A DNA stretch of 64,000 nt from Podaxis mareebaensis (taxonomy: Eukaryota > Basidiomycota > Agaricomycetes > Agaricales > Agaricaceae): assembly GCA_018524725.1 (NCBI GenBank), contig JAEUWP010000145.1, positions 1 through 64,000 on the forward strand, read 5' to 3'. The translations under genes were made by a program, and so were the position numbers. This document shows, in pieces, positions 10,084 through 21,345 of the stretch. How positions within the stretch are numbered: the first letter of the stretch is position 1; each line of letters begins with the position of its first letter. The notes below the pieces were generated by a model, which searched no databases, was not told the DNA's origin, and saw only the letters and a program-made list of their open reading frames with translations.

Positions 10084-12689
10084 ATGAAAGACTCCAAAGA
10101 ATCTAGCGGCTTCTTTGGAGGTGTCAAGAAAACCGCCAGCTCAATTCGTTCCGGTATCGTTCGTCGCCGTCGTTCTAGCGCCAGCGTAGCGCCCAACCCA
10201 ACCCTCCCTCGAGAGGCCTCTGTCCCTCTCTTCAACGATTTCCAAGTGACAGAAGACTTCATTCGAAAGCCTCCTTCGCCATCTCCCTCCATTGGAGCGA
10301 AACGCTCCTATTCTACTGACCATTCTCTCTCTAACCATTTGGAGAAGAGCATGAAATTACGAGAAGACGACGACGCCGCCTCCGTTTCCTCTGCTGAGGA
10401 ATACGATGACAATGATAACCAAGAGGCCTCTCAAGGGACTTCCACTCCCAAATCCATCGCTCCATCCCTCCCGCCGGCTCGGGATGAAATTAACCTATCC
10501 CCAGAAATAGCTCCTTCTTCTCATAGGATGCTATCCCCAGCACAAGCCATCGCCGCCTCTCACGGCTTTATCCCTCCAACCCCCGGAGCTGCTTGGGATG
10601 AATCCCAGCCATCTGACCCCCTTCCCTCTCTTCCCACTTTCACTCCAGTCTCCCCCTCCGCCCTCCCTCAGCCTCAAGGCGAGGACCCTTCGTCCCGCGG
10701 AACGGATTGGTCAGCAATCCGCTCCTCCCTCTGTGACATTTTCAGTAACATTGATGTCACATCCACATCTGATCTGAAAGCGCTCGGCCTTATGACGGCG
10801 CTCATCTCCTATACTTCCAGTTGGTTCTCTTCATGGGCTAATAATGGAGGTGACTTCTCTACCTTCGAGGGAACCTCATCCCTCATTCACATATTACAGA
10901 CTATTGCTCACAATGAGCAAATTCGCAACAAACCCGTCCCCTACAACGGTCACTCAGTGCGTCTCTATGACACTATCTCAATGCAATTCCCCCCCTCCCA
11001 TATCTCATCTCCTACTCCCACGCCAATGTCAACCGGACACCGCCAAGAACGTCGGGCTGAAAAGGCACCAGCAGTATCCTCCCCTTCCCCCAAAGACGCC
11101 TCTGGGATACTCCAGGGCTCTTCCCCCTCTTCCCCTCCTGACGTCTCTGGGATACTCCAGGACTCAGACTCGCAACTCGATAGGGATACTGCTCGTGCAA
11201 TCGCCCTCTCGCGTCTCCCACCCGGCGATCCTACTAAACCAGGTGAGTCTTCGGGTTCTAATATCGATGCTGATATGTCTCCTCCCTCCCCCACTCTACC
11301 CACTGTCCCCGCCGCCCCTGGTCCATCCAGCCAGGAAAAGGCTAACCCTAACCCTAGCACATGGTCTACGGTTAACCGTCGCCGGGCGCCTCGCAAAACA
11401 ATAGCCACTCCTGCTCAGCGTAAGCCTATTGTGGGTCCCGCCCCCCCGGCCCGCTCCGCGTATCCACCCCGTCCTCTACCCCTCCCCCTGTTAATGAGGC
11501 CACCAAACCTCAGTACAGGTCTGGTGCACCCTCTCCTTCCACTCAGAAGACGTCTTATTCCAAGGCGGCTTCCCAATCTCCTCTTAAAGTGGATGAGCTC
11601 CAGAAATATGCAGCTCTCCAGAATCAATTCCCCAATATGTCGCCGGTCGACATCATTAACTTTCTACGCAACGCTGGAGACATCAAATCTCCTCCTCCCA
11701 AATCTCCCTCTTCCTCCCCCCGCCCTACTCAACCAAAAGCAACCCAAGGCCCTTCCCGCAAAAACGTAGTCGTTCCTTTTAACGACTTGTTCACCCATCT
11801 TATGATTACATCCCTCGACCTTGTCGTACGGTGCTGTAACAATGAGCTACACCAAAAAGGCCTTCCCCTTCGAGTCAAATCCGCCAGAAAGAACGAGCGT
11901 ACTCTCTGGCTTAACACGAGTTCTGTCGCTACCGAGGCTGAACTCAACGCTATTAAGAAAGGTATCTCCGATTCTAATCGGTCATCCTTCGCTACCCCGG
12001 AAATCAGGAATGCTGTAAACCCATCACTCCCGATGTCCAAATCGTTCATTAAGCTCACCAACCTCCCTTATTTCAAGGAGGACGGTACCCCCTTCACAGC
12101 AGATGACCTCAAACCAGCCATTGACGCTTCCCCCTATGCCGACATCGCTAACCACCTTGTTGGCAAACCCAGGTTTTGCCGAGTGTCACCTCACTCAGAC
12201 TCGGCCATCCTTTTCTTTGACCTTTGGGACTCCCAATCAGCCTCAAGGGCAAAGCTATATATCAACCACACCATTCTCTTCGAGAATAGAGTGTGCACTT
12301 TCCGTGGAGCTAGTATGAGGGTCGCTAGTCCCCTCTGCAACCGTTGTTGGAGGTGGGGTCACCCCACTCACTTATGCAAAGCACGCAATCCTAGGTGTGC
12401 CATTTGTGGTGACCCACACCATACCAATAATCACCGCCGCGATGGGTACTGCTGTCGCGGCAAGCCAGGCCCAAACCCTCATCCTCCCACCCCCGCCAAT
12501 GTCACTGAGTGCCCTCACGTGACCTCATTCAACTGCCTGACATGTGGCTCAAAAGACCACCACGTGAATAGTGACAAATGCCCGTTCTTCCATCATCGGT
12601 ATGACAAAGAATGGATTATGAACCGCCTTAAGGAGATGAAGACAGAGAAAGCGAAATCTGATTTCAACGCACGAGCCGTTAATGTCTGA
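10084..12689 (+). CDS. LINE ORF1 protein (RNA-binding, gag-like), with one frame change
   Basis: The N-terminal part reads in one frame from ATG 10084: Ser/Pro-rich, low complexity, with repeated SGILQ(G/D)S phrases near 11105-11160. The C-terminal part reads in the -1 frame and is open from before 11448 to TGA 12687-12689. The two frames meet at a run of seven C (11441-11447), so this copy either lost one base or uses a -1 slip. The C-terminal half carries VDIINFL, a conserved central block, and three zinc-knuckle-like motifs (CNRCWRWGHPTHLC, CAICGDPHH, CLTCGSKDHH) at about 12336-12590, expected to bind RNA and chaperone reverse transcription. The stop overlaps the ORF2 start in ATGTCTGA, suggesting termination-reinitiation. 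Confidence 0.85.
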
Positions 12690-15600
12690 ACGATCCATTA
12701 ACAACAATGCTTCCTTATCTAGTATATCCATTTGTTCCTTTAATGTTCAAAAGAATTGGTCTACTGTAGAATTCTTATTAAACTCTCCTTTGTTAAAAGA
12801 CGTTCACATCCTATGTATTCAAGAACCCGCCTTCAGGTTCATTCGCAATGTCCCGTCCACATCGACCTCTGAAGGAGATCCGATGGAAGGACCACCTATT
12901 CATAGAGATTGGTTGCTACTCCATGATAAAGCCATCTCAAAACCTCGCGTCATTACATATGTTCGCAATTCCCTCTGTTCATTCAATCCCATCATCCATC
13001 CGAACATTATCTCATCATCCGACTTCCAAATCTTTTCACTTTCAATTCCCAGTAAACAATACTTCCTAAATTGTTACTTCGAAACAAATGATTCTTCTTC
13101 TATAGACTATTTAGAATCATGTATTCACTCTTTCCCTAATAACGTCCGCTACGCCGGGGGGGATTTTAACACGAGGTCTCCCGATTGGGATCTTAATGCT
13201 CCTCACAATTCAGCACGTGCCGATCTGCTGTGCGACATCATGGACACGATTGGACTCATCAGATCTACTCCGATCCAATATTCCCCAACTCATTTCCCAG
13301 ACGATCCCAACAAATCGGCCACGGTAATTGATCTCATCTTCGCCATATCTCCACCGGACCTTCCTGCCCCTACTCATTCCTATCAACATGATTGGAGATC
13401 TCGATCCGATCATGTTCCGCTTCTCACACACATCCCGCTGTCATCCTCAGCCACTCCCATCATCACCAAGCGTACCATACCCAAAGATTCCGAAGAAGAA
13501 GCTCTTTTCTTATACAATTGCTCCTTACGCATCAAGGCACTCCCCCCAAATTTTGACTCTTCCAACGATGTCAACAAATACGCATCTTCCATCTTTGACA
13601 TCGTCTCCGAAGAATGGAATGCAAACGCAATAGAAGTCAAGATATGTCGTCGCTCGAAACCCTGGTGGAACCGCCAATGTTCCGATGCCCTATACGCCTT
13701 TAACTCCCACCGCACTAAACATAACTGGAGCAACTTCAGAAGGACCACCAAGAAAGCTAAAAGAGCCTTCTTCGATGCCAAGATACTTGAGATCTCTAGG
13801 GAGAAACGACGCCCTTGGGACCTTATGTCATGGGTAAAGAAACGCAACCTACCTCCATCCCAATCCATCCTCCATAAAGGACAACCATGCGACGAGCCAG
13901 AGAGCCTATGGAAAGCGCTGGACGAAACTTACAATGCGGCGTCTAGTCGACCTGTCGATCTTAACACAGCCAATTTCGCTCCTAAACAAGAAGAGCGTTC
14001 TTGGCCCCCATTCTCACCTAGGGAATTAACAGACGCCCTCACTCCATGCGCCAATTCTTCCGCCCCGGGCCCAGACCACCTTACGTGGGCTCACATCAAA
14101 TTCTTCATGTCCGATGATGTCATCAAGTCGAACTTTGCTTCTTTCGCCTCTGCGTGTATTCAATTTCACACATGGCCGGAATATTTTAAGACGTCCACCT
14201 CGGTTATTATCCCTAAACCGAACAAACCACACTATTCTACGCCTAAAATGTTTCAGCCCATCGTCCTCCTTAACACCCTAGGCAAACTGATTGAGAAGAT
14301 GATATCCAATCGTCTCCAATTTGAGTCTACACAGTTTGATTTAGTCCACCCCCTCCAATTCGGGGGCATCATCCATCGCTCAACAGAAGACGCAGGAGTC
14401 TTTGTCACACACATGGTCCGTTCTGGTTGGAAAAGAAACTTGAAAACGAGTGTCCTCGCTTTCGATGTCGCTCAATTCTTCCCTTCCATTAATCATTCTC
14501 TTTTGATCGAGATCCTTAAAAGACATGGTTTTCATTCATCCGTTGTCTCCTTCTTTTCTGATTATTTAGTCAATCGCTTCACTATGTATTCGTGGAACAA
14601 TGTATCATCTCCTCCATTCCCTGCTTCCGTAGGTGTAGGACAAGGCTCCGCTCTCTCCCCCATCTTAACCGCCCTATATCTCTCACCTTTCATTCATAAA
14701 TTCTCCAACGATGCTAGGTGTAAACTACTCTCTTTCGTAGACGATGGTCTCATTATTGTTCAATCTGATTCATTTCATACAAATTGTAAACTACTCGCTT
14801 CTGTATACCTTAGTTGCGAACAATTACTAACCTCCATGGGTCTCGCTCTTGAACACGACAAGACAGAGGCCTTCCATTTCTCCAACCGCCCTTGGGCAGA
14901 ACCCGACCCACACATCATCATTGACCATCCCACCGACGGTTGCCTTACCTTCATCCCCAAGCGTCATCTCAGATACTTGGGATTCTACTTCGATCGGGCG
15001 CTCTCTTTCAAAGAACACGTCTGCTACTATTCTACAAAGGCGCTCTCCACAGTCAAATGTATGCGCCTTCTCGGAAACTCAATACGAGGCCTTTCCCCAT
15101 TACACAAACGCCTTCTCTACAGGTCTTGTGTAGTTCCTATAGCCATATACGGATTCCGTCTATGGTTTAACCGCAATGGCCGTTATAAAGGCCTCATTAA
15201 ACAACTTCAACAAATGCAACGGTCTGCAGCCCTGTGGATCACTGGTGCATTCCGAACATCCCCTACAGGTGGGGTTGAGGCCATTGCCGGTCTCATCCCC
15301 ATCCAACTACACCTCTTCAAACTTGCCAAACGATGTTCTTTCCGCTTCCAGACTCTCCCTCCCTCACATCCAATTAAAACCCTCACACGTGACGTTGATC
15401 CCCTTGACGCGCGCTCTACCAAAATGCGGTCTACGGCGTTAGACTTCGTGTCTGACGCCCAATTAATCTCGGACCGCTTCAACCGTCTTCACCCCGGCGC
15501 CAAGCCTGGTCAGTGTCTTGTTGATCATTTCGATTCCCAAATCCACTTCCACCAATGTCCTACCCCTGTCGATAATAATGTCAAGGCTAGATATATTCAA

Positions 15601-16614
15601 TCTCTTAATGTAGCTAGGGATTATTCCTTTTCCTCTCCAGTTTCGTTAGTAGTATCCTCTGACGGCTCGGTCCCCCTCAATCCGCGGCTCTCCGCCACTT
15701 CCGCTTATCTAGTTTTTGGCTCCTCTGCTTCTGATATTCTCTCCTCTTCCGTTCGCCCCTGTGGGGAAGTACTCTCTTCTGACTCCGAATCATATGCTAT
15801 CCGTCTCGGCCTCTTCTCTTCCATCTCTCTCGCTATCTCTCGCGGCTGCTCCTCTATCGTTTTCTTTACCGATTCAATTTCTTCCGCTAAATATTTGTTC
15901 AATTACGGACCCCATAGTGCTCACAAAGACGCCCTAGCGGTCATCCCTCTTCTTCAAGAGTGGTTGTCATCCTCCCCCCTCAACAACGTCCACTTCTGGT
16001 CAGTCCCATCCTCCGAAAAATGGTCGGTACACTTCCAAGCGCACAACCTCGCCAAGTCGTTGCGCATTCCTAATAACCCACGGTTCCCCATCCGCACTTC
16101 TCTAGGTTACGTTCGCAACCATTACACTGTCAAATGCCTTTCCATGTGGAGGCAAAAGATGAACGTACCCAAATACCGAGGCCACAATTGGCTTCCCCTC
16201 ACCAATCCCGCGGATCAACCCCTGGAACCTAAATACGTCAACGGCGGCACCTGGCTCTCTTCAGGACTTGGTGCTGACCCCAATCTATGCGCACGCTTTA
16301 CCCGCTGTGTAACCGACCACGCGCCTATCGGCTCATTCAGACAGCGTTTCTTCCCAGGGCGCTACATCACTTCCTGCCCCTGCGGCGAGGAACTCGAGAC
16401 ACGGGACCACATCATCCACCACTGTCCCCTCTACCATCGTCCCTATGGTATTCGTACGAATATCCATTGGCTCATCTCATTCCTACGTGAAAACCCAGCG
16501 GCCTTCTCCTTCGCTGACCAGATTCAAGGACCCATTACATTTGAGGACTACAACACTCGACGGCTTACTCGACGAGAGAGGCTGGCTCTACATGGCGCTC
16601 CGGATGTTCACTAA
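12682..16614 (+). CDS. LINE ORF2 polyprotein: endonuclease, reverse transcriptase, RNase H
   Basis: 1310 residues, uninterrupted. Residues 1-240 form an APE-type endonuclease (SFNVQKN, IQEPAF, GGDFNTRS, VIDLIFA and SDHVPLL motifs). The reverse transcriptase spans about 490-760, with IIPKPNK, LGKLIEKMI, AFDVAQFFPS, GQGSALSP and the catalytic FVDD box at 685-688. An RNase H domain follows (SSDGS near 993, DSESYA, FTDSISS). The C-terminus holds a CPCG...H...HHC zinc-like motif near 1232. The enzyme nicks target DNA and copies element RNA at the nick. The start is the ATG inside the 8-nt overlap with ORF1. Codon use and CpG content look undamaged, so the protein is likely functional if ORF1 can be made. 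Confidence 0.96.
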   Translation: MSERSINNNASLSSISICSFNVQKNWSTVEFLLNSPLLKDVHILCIQEPAFRFIRNVPSTSTSEGDPMEGPPIHRDWLLLHDKAISKPRVITYVRNSLCSFNPIIHPNIISSSDFQIFSLSIPSKQYFLNCYFETNDSSSIDYLESCIHSFPNNVRYAGGDFNTRSPDWDLNAPHNSARADLLCDIMDTIGLIRSTPIQYSPTHFPDDPNKSATVIDLIFAISPPDLPAPTHSYQHDWRSRSDHVPLLTHIPLSSSATPIITKRTIPKDSEEEALFLYNCSLRIKALPPNFDSSNDVNKYASSIFDIVSEEWNANAIEVKICRRSKPWWNRQCSDALYAFNSHRTKHNWSNFRRTTKKAKRAFFDAKILEISREKRRPWDLMSWVKKRNLPPSQSILHKGQPCDEPESLWKALDETYNAASSRPVDLNTANFAPKQEERSWPPFSPRELTDALTPCANSSAPGPDHLTWAHIKFFMSDDVIKSNFASFASACIQFHTWPEYFKTSTSVIIPKPNKPHYSTPKMFQPIVLLNTLGKLIEKMISNRLQFESTQFDLVHPLQFGGIIHRSTEDAGVFVTHMVRSGWKRNLKTSVLAFDVAQFFPSINHSLLIEILKRHGFHSSVVSFFSDYLVNRFTMYSWNNVSSPPFPASVGVGQGSALSPILTALYLSPFIHKFSNDARCKLLSFVDDGLIIVQSDSFHTNCKLLASVYLSCEQLLTSMGLALEHDKTEAFHFSNRPWAEPDPHIIIDHPTDGCLTFIPKRHLRYLGFYFDRALSFKEHVCYYSTKALSTVKCMRLLGNSIRGLSPLHKRLLYRSCVVPIAIYGFRLWFNRNGRYKGLIKQLQQMQRSAALWITGAFRTSPTGGVEAIAGLIPIQLHLFKLAKRCSFRFQTLPPSHPIKTLTRDVDPLDARSTKMRSTALDFVSDAQLISDRFNRLHPGAKPGQCLVDHFDSQIHFHQCPTPVDNNVKARYIQSLNVARDYSFSSPVSLVVSSDGSVPLNPRLSATSAYLVFGSSASDILSSSVRPCGEVLSSDSESYAIRLGLFSSISLAISRGCSSIVFFTDSISSAKYLFNYGPHSAHKDALAVIPLLQEWLSSSPLNNVHFWSVPSSEKWSVHFQAHNLAKSLRIPNNPRFPIRTSLGYVRNHYTVKCLSMWRQKMNVPKYRGHNWLPLTNPADQPLEPKYVNGGTWLSSGLGADPNLCARFTRCVTDHAPIGSFRQRFFPGRYITSCPCGEELETRDHIIHHCPLYHRPYGIRTNIHWLISFLRENPAAFSFADQIQGPITFEDYNTRRLTRRERLALHGAPDVH

Positions 16615-16921
16615 AGGGGTTCTTTCTCTTTCTTTTCTCTTCCTCTCCTATGTACGCTTGCCTTTCGCTAGCTCCATCTTTCCCCTCCCACTTCAACTTC
16701 GTCTTTTTCTCTCTCTGTTTGAGTAATTGTACCCATTACATTGTGTTGGTTGTCTCTCGCTAGCTCCCTCACTCCCCTCCTCTTTTCTTTTTCTCTTTTC
16801 CCTCTTTCTTTTTCTTTCTCATGTCTGTAGGTTTCAGCTCTTGGGACTGCTATCGCGCACCCGTTTGTAGTAGCTAGTCTATTGCAATAAATGTTGATTT
16901 AAAAAAAAAAAAAAAAAAAAA
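16615..16921 (+). terminator. LINE 3' UTR with polyadenylation signal and poly-A tail
   Basis: A pyrimidine-rich 3' UTR is followed by AATAAA at 16886-16891 and a genomic poly-A of 21 bp (16901-16921). The decayed copy keeps the same arrangement (AATAAA at 5345-5350, poly-A at 5360-5381), so the tail is a family trait. Confidence 0.85.
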
Positions 16922-16936
16922 GATTGGCCTTGGCAG
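16922..16936 (+). repeat. 3' target-site duplication of the intact LINE
   Basis: An exact copy of 9978-9992, placed directly after the poly-A. See the 5' copy for its meaning. Confidence 0.95.
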
Positions 16937-17065
16937 GACCCTGCGGCACTTCGCGGCACCTAGCGGTACTGGGTCCTTGCCCATGCGGGTGTCAGCGGTA
17001 CGCGGGTGCGGCAAATTCTGTAGGCCCACTCCCGCCAGAGTGTCCAGTTCTCATTACATCTATAG

Positions 17066-17596
17066 GCACCGAGTCCACTCCGTCAAAGAATGTTGTTCAA
17101 GAAGCTTAGTTTGCATCAGCTCAAGGAACATGACGTCGACAACATGTTTAGAGGTCTTTCTTCGAGGGGTTGGGGTCGTTATGTTGTTCCAGGTACACGG
17201 CACCTAGCAGATATTGATTTGACAGTAAGCTAGGATGAGCACCTGCGCTTTAAATACCTTATCTAAGGCCACTGCTTCTCTTTCAGGGCATCAACGCTTC
17301 CGAATGGAAACAAATCAAACAGTGTGTCGTGACCATGGATGGAGTGCTGTATTGGGAATCTGATCCGCGGATAAACTGGAGGGTCCTTGGGGGAACTGTT
17401 GAGGGAAAAGGAGACATTTGACACCTTGAAGGCCGCTCGGGTAACAATGGGAATGAGGCCATCCGAGTATTGTGCGATTATCGGGCCGTCGGGGGGATGT
17501 TCTCGCTCCATCCCTAAGAAGCCGATCGTGTATCTCGTGGTCCCTTATACTGAACCTACGAAGGAACGTGACCCAGACGACCCCAATGAAGGGTGA
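17066..17596 (+). pseudogene. Duplicated 3' exons of the NACHT gene, frameshifted
   Basis: Homologous to the last two exons of the NACHT gene (20752-21345), including the intron between them (17225-17286, with GT and AG conserved). The first exon reads APSPLRQRMLFK..., then the second exon GINASEWKQ... as in the intact gene. An extra G in a GGGGG run near 17391 shifts the frame; the rest (17387-17596) continues in another frame to a stop. No NACHT domain precedes it: homology begins within the upstream intron at about 17031. Similarity also continues downstream to about 17870, matching 21590-21850. It is a leftover of a tandem duplication whose upstream part is gone. Confidence 0.88.
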
Positions 17597-18230
17597 GGTC
17601 TGAGGGTTTTGTAATCTGCGGTGGAGATGTGTATGTTTTGCATGGAAATCAATCCTCAGTAAATTGCTGAACATGGACAGATTGGTGAGCATCTCTTTAG
17701 TCACTATGCCAATAGAATTGCTGGTACCAGTCTGCACATAATCTTCCCTGCGCTTATTCTCGCACTGGTGCCTCGGATCTATTCTGTCTACTTTGGCCAT
17801 GCTATTAATTAGTAGTCCTGTGTTGGACACCCACCCATGTCATGCATGTATAGCAAGCCGAAACTGGGAATAGGCACTCACCAAGACGCTCCCCATTTAA
17901 GTAAAAGTTGATCAACCACGGGCGCTAATCCGTCCATGAAACTCTATCACTTGCGATTCCGAGGTTGATGAGGGAGATGGTACAAACAACCAGAGTTCGT
18001 CTGTCCATTTCGCGTGCTGTTGTGGGATCGATGGGTTATTGCTTGAAATGACCGGCGTTATGCGCCCTAAGTCCTTCATGCTCAACTTGCAGCAGCAGAA
18101 GCTCTCCTCGATGATGCTTCCTCAACTGCAATCTCTTCGTCCTGCATGCTTGGATATTCCACCAGGTCAACTCGGTCGAGGGCACAATCCATACTCAGCG
18201 GATTTATAGATTGATGGAACCACGGTCGTT
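17597..18230. other. Intergenic; first half is duplicated downstream flank of the NACHT gene
   Basis: 17600-17870 resembles 21590-21850 (shared TTTGGCCATGCTA and ATTAGTAGTCC). The remainder up to the NACHT gene start shows no gene and presumably includes its promoter. Confidence 0.55.
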
Positions 18231-21200
18231 ATGCTCTTTTGTCTGTGCATCACGGGCGTCTCTGAGGCGCTTCCTGGCCTGTATAAAGCTGTTATCTTTT
18301 CTCACTTCCACGCCCTGCTCCCACCGGTGCTTGCGTCCTACCTCCTACTTCTGCTCTACCGTCTAGGCATGGGAGGATTCCGACGCTTCTTAGACAAGGT
18401 GTTCCGATGGTCGCCCAGAGCTGATGCCCAACCCGAGGCCATCCCCAACACTGGTTCGTCCTGCTCTAGCAGAATTCCAACGAGGAGATAGGAACATGTG
18501 AGCTCACTTCTAGCTCTTCAGGATCCACTCCATCCGCCCCTACTATCGTGGTGACTGAACCAGCGACGCTGCTCCAGAAGAAGCCGTCCCGTCATACAAT
18601 CACACCTACTCTTGTCGTTGGCATCGACGGCTCGCGTGATGCCCATGGTCCAGGTATTTATGTGTCCACATATCTCGATAATGGGATCGACTCTAAAAAT
18701 TACGATGGACCACTCGCTAGTCCTGATTCAATCCCAGATGCCTTCCCAGTCAACTCGCGGTTTGGCCTACAGCAGCGTGGACGGTATTCGGGCTCACTTT
18801 TCCACTAACGATATTAACCGAAATGCAACCCCCGGGAGCATTGGCAAACCACAAGTAGCAGGTTCATCAGCAACTTCTTTGCCAGATTCTACCAGTGGAC
18901 CTTTCGCGCACTCCCAAAATTTTTCCATCAATCGACCAATAATAGGAGAACACATAACCATCAATAACGCCCTAAATGGTGGGTAATCCACGAACTGCTT
19001 GACTCTAATTGGTGTAAACGACTGAAGCTTGCGGAATGTCTTCCAGTACTAGAAAGAATGCTCCAACACATCATTCCAGGGGCAGAATTTGACTCCTGCG
19101 ATCGCGATGACCCCCCTCGATGTCACCCGGGCACGCGAGTACGCTTTCTCGAGCAGCTCCAAACACGTATTCATGACAATGCTCTCGGAACGCGAATCAT
19201 CTGGCTGCATGGTCCTGCTGGTGTTGGCAAGTCCGCGATTATGCAGACTCTAGCGGAAATCGAATCCCCTCGTTCCACATGTACAACACTATTCTTTTCT
19301 CGACCCAACAGACGAGACGACGCTAAGAAGGTTTTTACAACTCTGGCATATCGCCTCGTTGTGGTCAACTCTCAATATCGTGGTTATCTGGAAGAGAATT
19401 TGGCTGTTGATCCTACTTTCCTGTCTAAATCCCTCGAAGAACAGTTTGAACGACTCTTCGTAACCCCCTTCATCAACAATCGCGTTGACACCAAATCCCA
19501 GCGCTGGGTGGTGCTCCTGGATGGCTTGGATGAATGTGACGGCGAGGAGAAACAATGCCGGATACTTAATCTCATTCGCGACTCCATCGTTCGCCATGCT
19601 GCATCTATTCCTTTCATCTGGATAATTGCGAGCCGACCAGAAGCACATTTGACGGCTTCCTTTGCCCAAGTTGAGGCACAGGCCCAAGGTTTCTGGAAGC
19701 TCGAAGTACCCATAGACTCCGACGATGCCTCGCGAAGCGTAGAGATCTACCTTCGCGCTGAGTTAGCAAAAATTCAACAAAAATACGCAGATTTCATCCC
19801 TCCCCGTTGGCCCTCGGAAGCCGACTTTCTCAAACTCATCACCTCCTCTTCCGGACTCTTTGTCTTTTCCTCAACCCTCATTGGTTATATTTCTGAGGAA
19901 GATCCTATGACTCGCCTCCAATATGTTATATCTTCCATCGATTGGTCCAGGACTGGTTTTAATAGCCTAGGCCTGGAGCCAGAGAACCCATTTGAAGCCC
20001 TCGACATCCTGTATCGTCACATCATGTCAACCCTGTCGCCCAATTCCCTTCGCGTCGCGAAGGCAATCCTCAGTGCTTATCTCCCGGGTGTCGTAACTTT
20101 CATTCCTGTGGCGCGCATCAACCTTCTTGGTGTGTGCAATGTCTTGGGGTTCAATCAAAATGTGGTTTATGCCGCTTTACGAAAATTGCATTCAGTTCTT
20201 GCAGTCCCTTCGCATGAAGAAGCGCACCGGAGCAGTGTTCGCTTCCTTCACGCCTCATTCTCCGATTTCCTCAAAGATAAATCTCGTTCCCAAATCTACT
20301 ATATTGACTTTGACAAAGAGCTCGAGAACATATGGCGATGTTACGTTAGGATTGTCAGACAGTCCATGACTTCGTACAGTAAGCCTTCCCTTTCATTTCA
20401 TGCTCGTAGTGATTCACCTTACATAGAGCATATCACGCTGTCTTGGGAACCCGAGGAGTCAACCGACGCTGATGCTCTTCGGACGAATTTACACCTCACA
20501 GCTCGAACAAAATGGCTAGAAATCCTGGTCCATCGTTGTCATGAGTGCACTTCGTGTCGAAAAAAACCGGAAAACAACCTTTCACTGGATACTTCCGAGT
20601 TGATCAACATTTTTGATGAATTCGGCCCAATCTTGTTCGATTCTCGTGAGCCTGGCTTTATTGAGATCCTCCGTGACTGGTTTTCGGAAGGGCATGTACG
20701 TAATACGTTACTTACTTCCGCTGGAGTGTCCAATCCTCATTTTATCCATAGGCACCAAGTCCCCTCCGTCAAAGAATGTTGTTCAAGGAGTTCCGTTTGG
20801 GTCAGCTCACGGAGCATGACGTCGACAACATGTTCGAAGGTCTTTCTTCGAGAGGCTGGGGCCGCTATGTAATTCCAGGTTCACCACACCTGGTAGATCT
20901 CGATTTGACAGTAAGTTGGGACGAGTACACGCGCCCTAAACACCTTGTCTAAAGCCATCGCTTCTCTTTTTAGGGCATCGATGCTTCCGAATGGAAGCAA
21001 GTCAAGCGGTGTGCCCTGAGCGCAGAAGGAGAGCCGTCTTGGAAACGTTCTTCACGGGTAAACTGGAGGGTCCTTGGGGATCTGTTGAGGGAAAAGGAAC
21101 AGGATCCAGTGGACACAGAATTTGAACACCCCGCTCGGGTAACAATTATGGGAAGGATGCCATCCGAGTACTGCGCAATTGTCGGGCCGTTGGACACGCA

Positions 21201-21345
21201 CTTTCCCTCTATTGTAGGACGGGAAGTTGTGTACCTCGTGATTCCTTATACCGAATCTGCTGTAAGCAGGGAGCTTACACAGAAGACGCCCGTTCTGCGC
21301 AGATTCAAATTGGGAAAGAGTATTAAAGCAAGTTGGAATAGATGA
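18231..21345 (+). CDS. NACHT NTPase, NLR-like protein
   Basis: Six exons by hand: 18231-18453, 18522-18653, 18721-18978, 19047-20695, 20752-20910, 20974-21345, giving 930 residues with all phases consistent. The N-terminus is hydrophobic (LLLLLYRLG region, residues about 8-50) and could be a membrane segment. A short FAHSQNFSINRP motif follows, as seen before NACHT domains in many Agaricomycete NLR-like proteins. The NACHT domain has Walker A GPAGVGKS (260-267) and Walker B VVLLDGLDEC (359-368). No WD40, TPR or ankyrin array follows; the C-terminal two exons encode a domain I do not recognise. Such proteins are inferred to sense nonself or damage. The first three exons are less certain than the rest; the gene could start at an internal Met. 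Confidence 0.82.

Larger units (their letters stand above)
9993..16921 (+). mobile_element. Full-length LINE (non-LTR) retrotransposon, copy 2, Tad1-like organisation
   Basis: An element of 6929 bp bounded by a perfect 15-bp target-site duplication. Order: 91-nt 5' UTR, ORF1 (gag-like with zinc knuckles), an 8-nt ORF1/ORF2 overlap, ORF2 (APE endonuclease, reverse transcriptase, RNase H, C-terminal Cys/His motif), 3' UTR with AATAAA and a 21-bp poly-A. This layout matches fungal LINEs of the Tad1-like/R1-related group by domain order; the clade assignment is inference. ORF2 is uninterrupted, CpG is not depleted, and the duplication is perfect, all pointing to a recent insertion. Confidence 0.96.
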
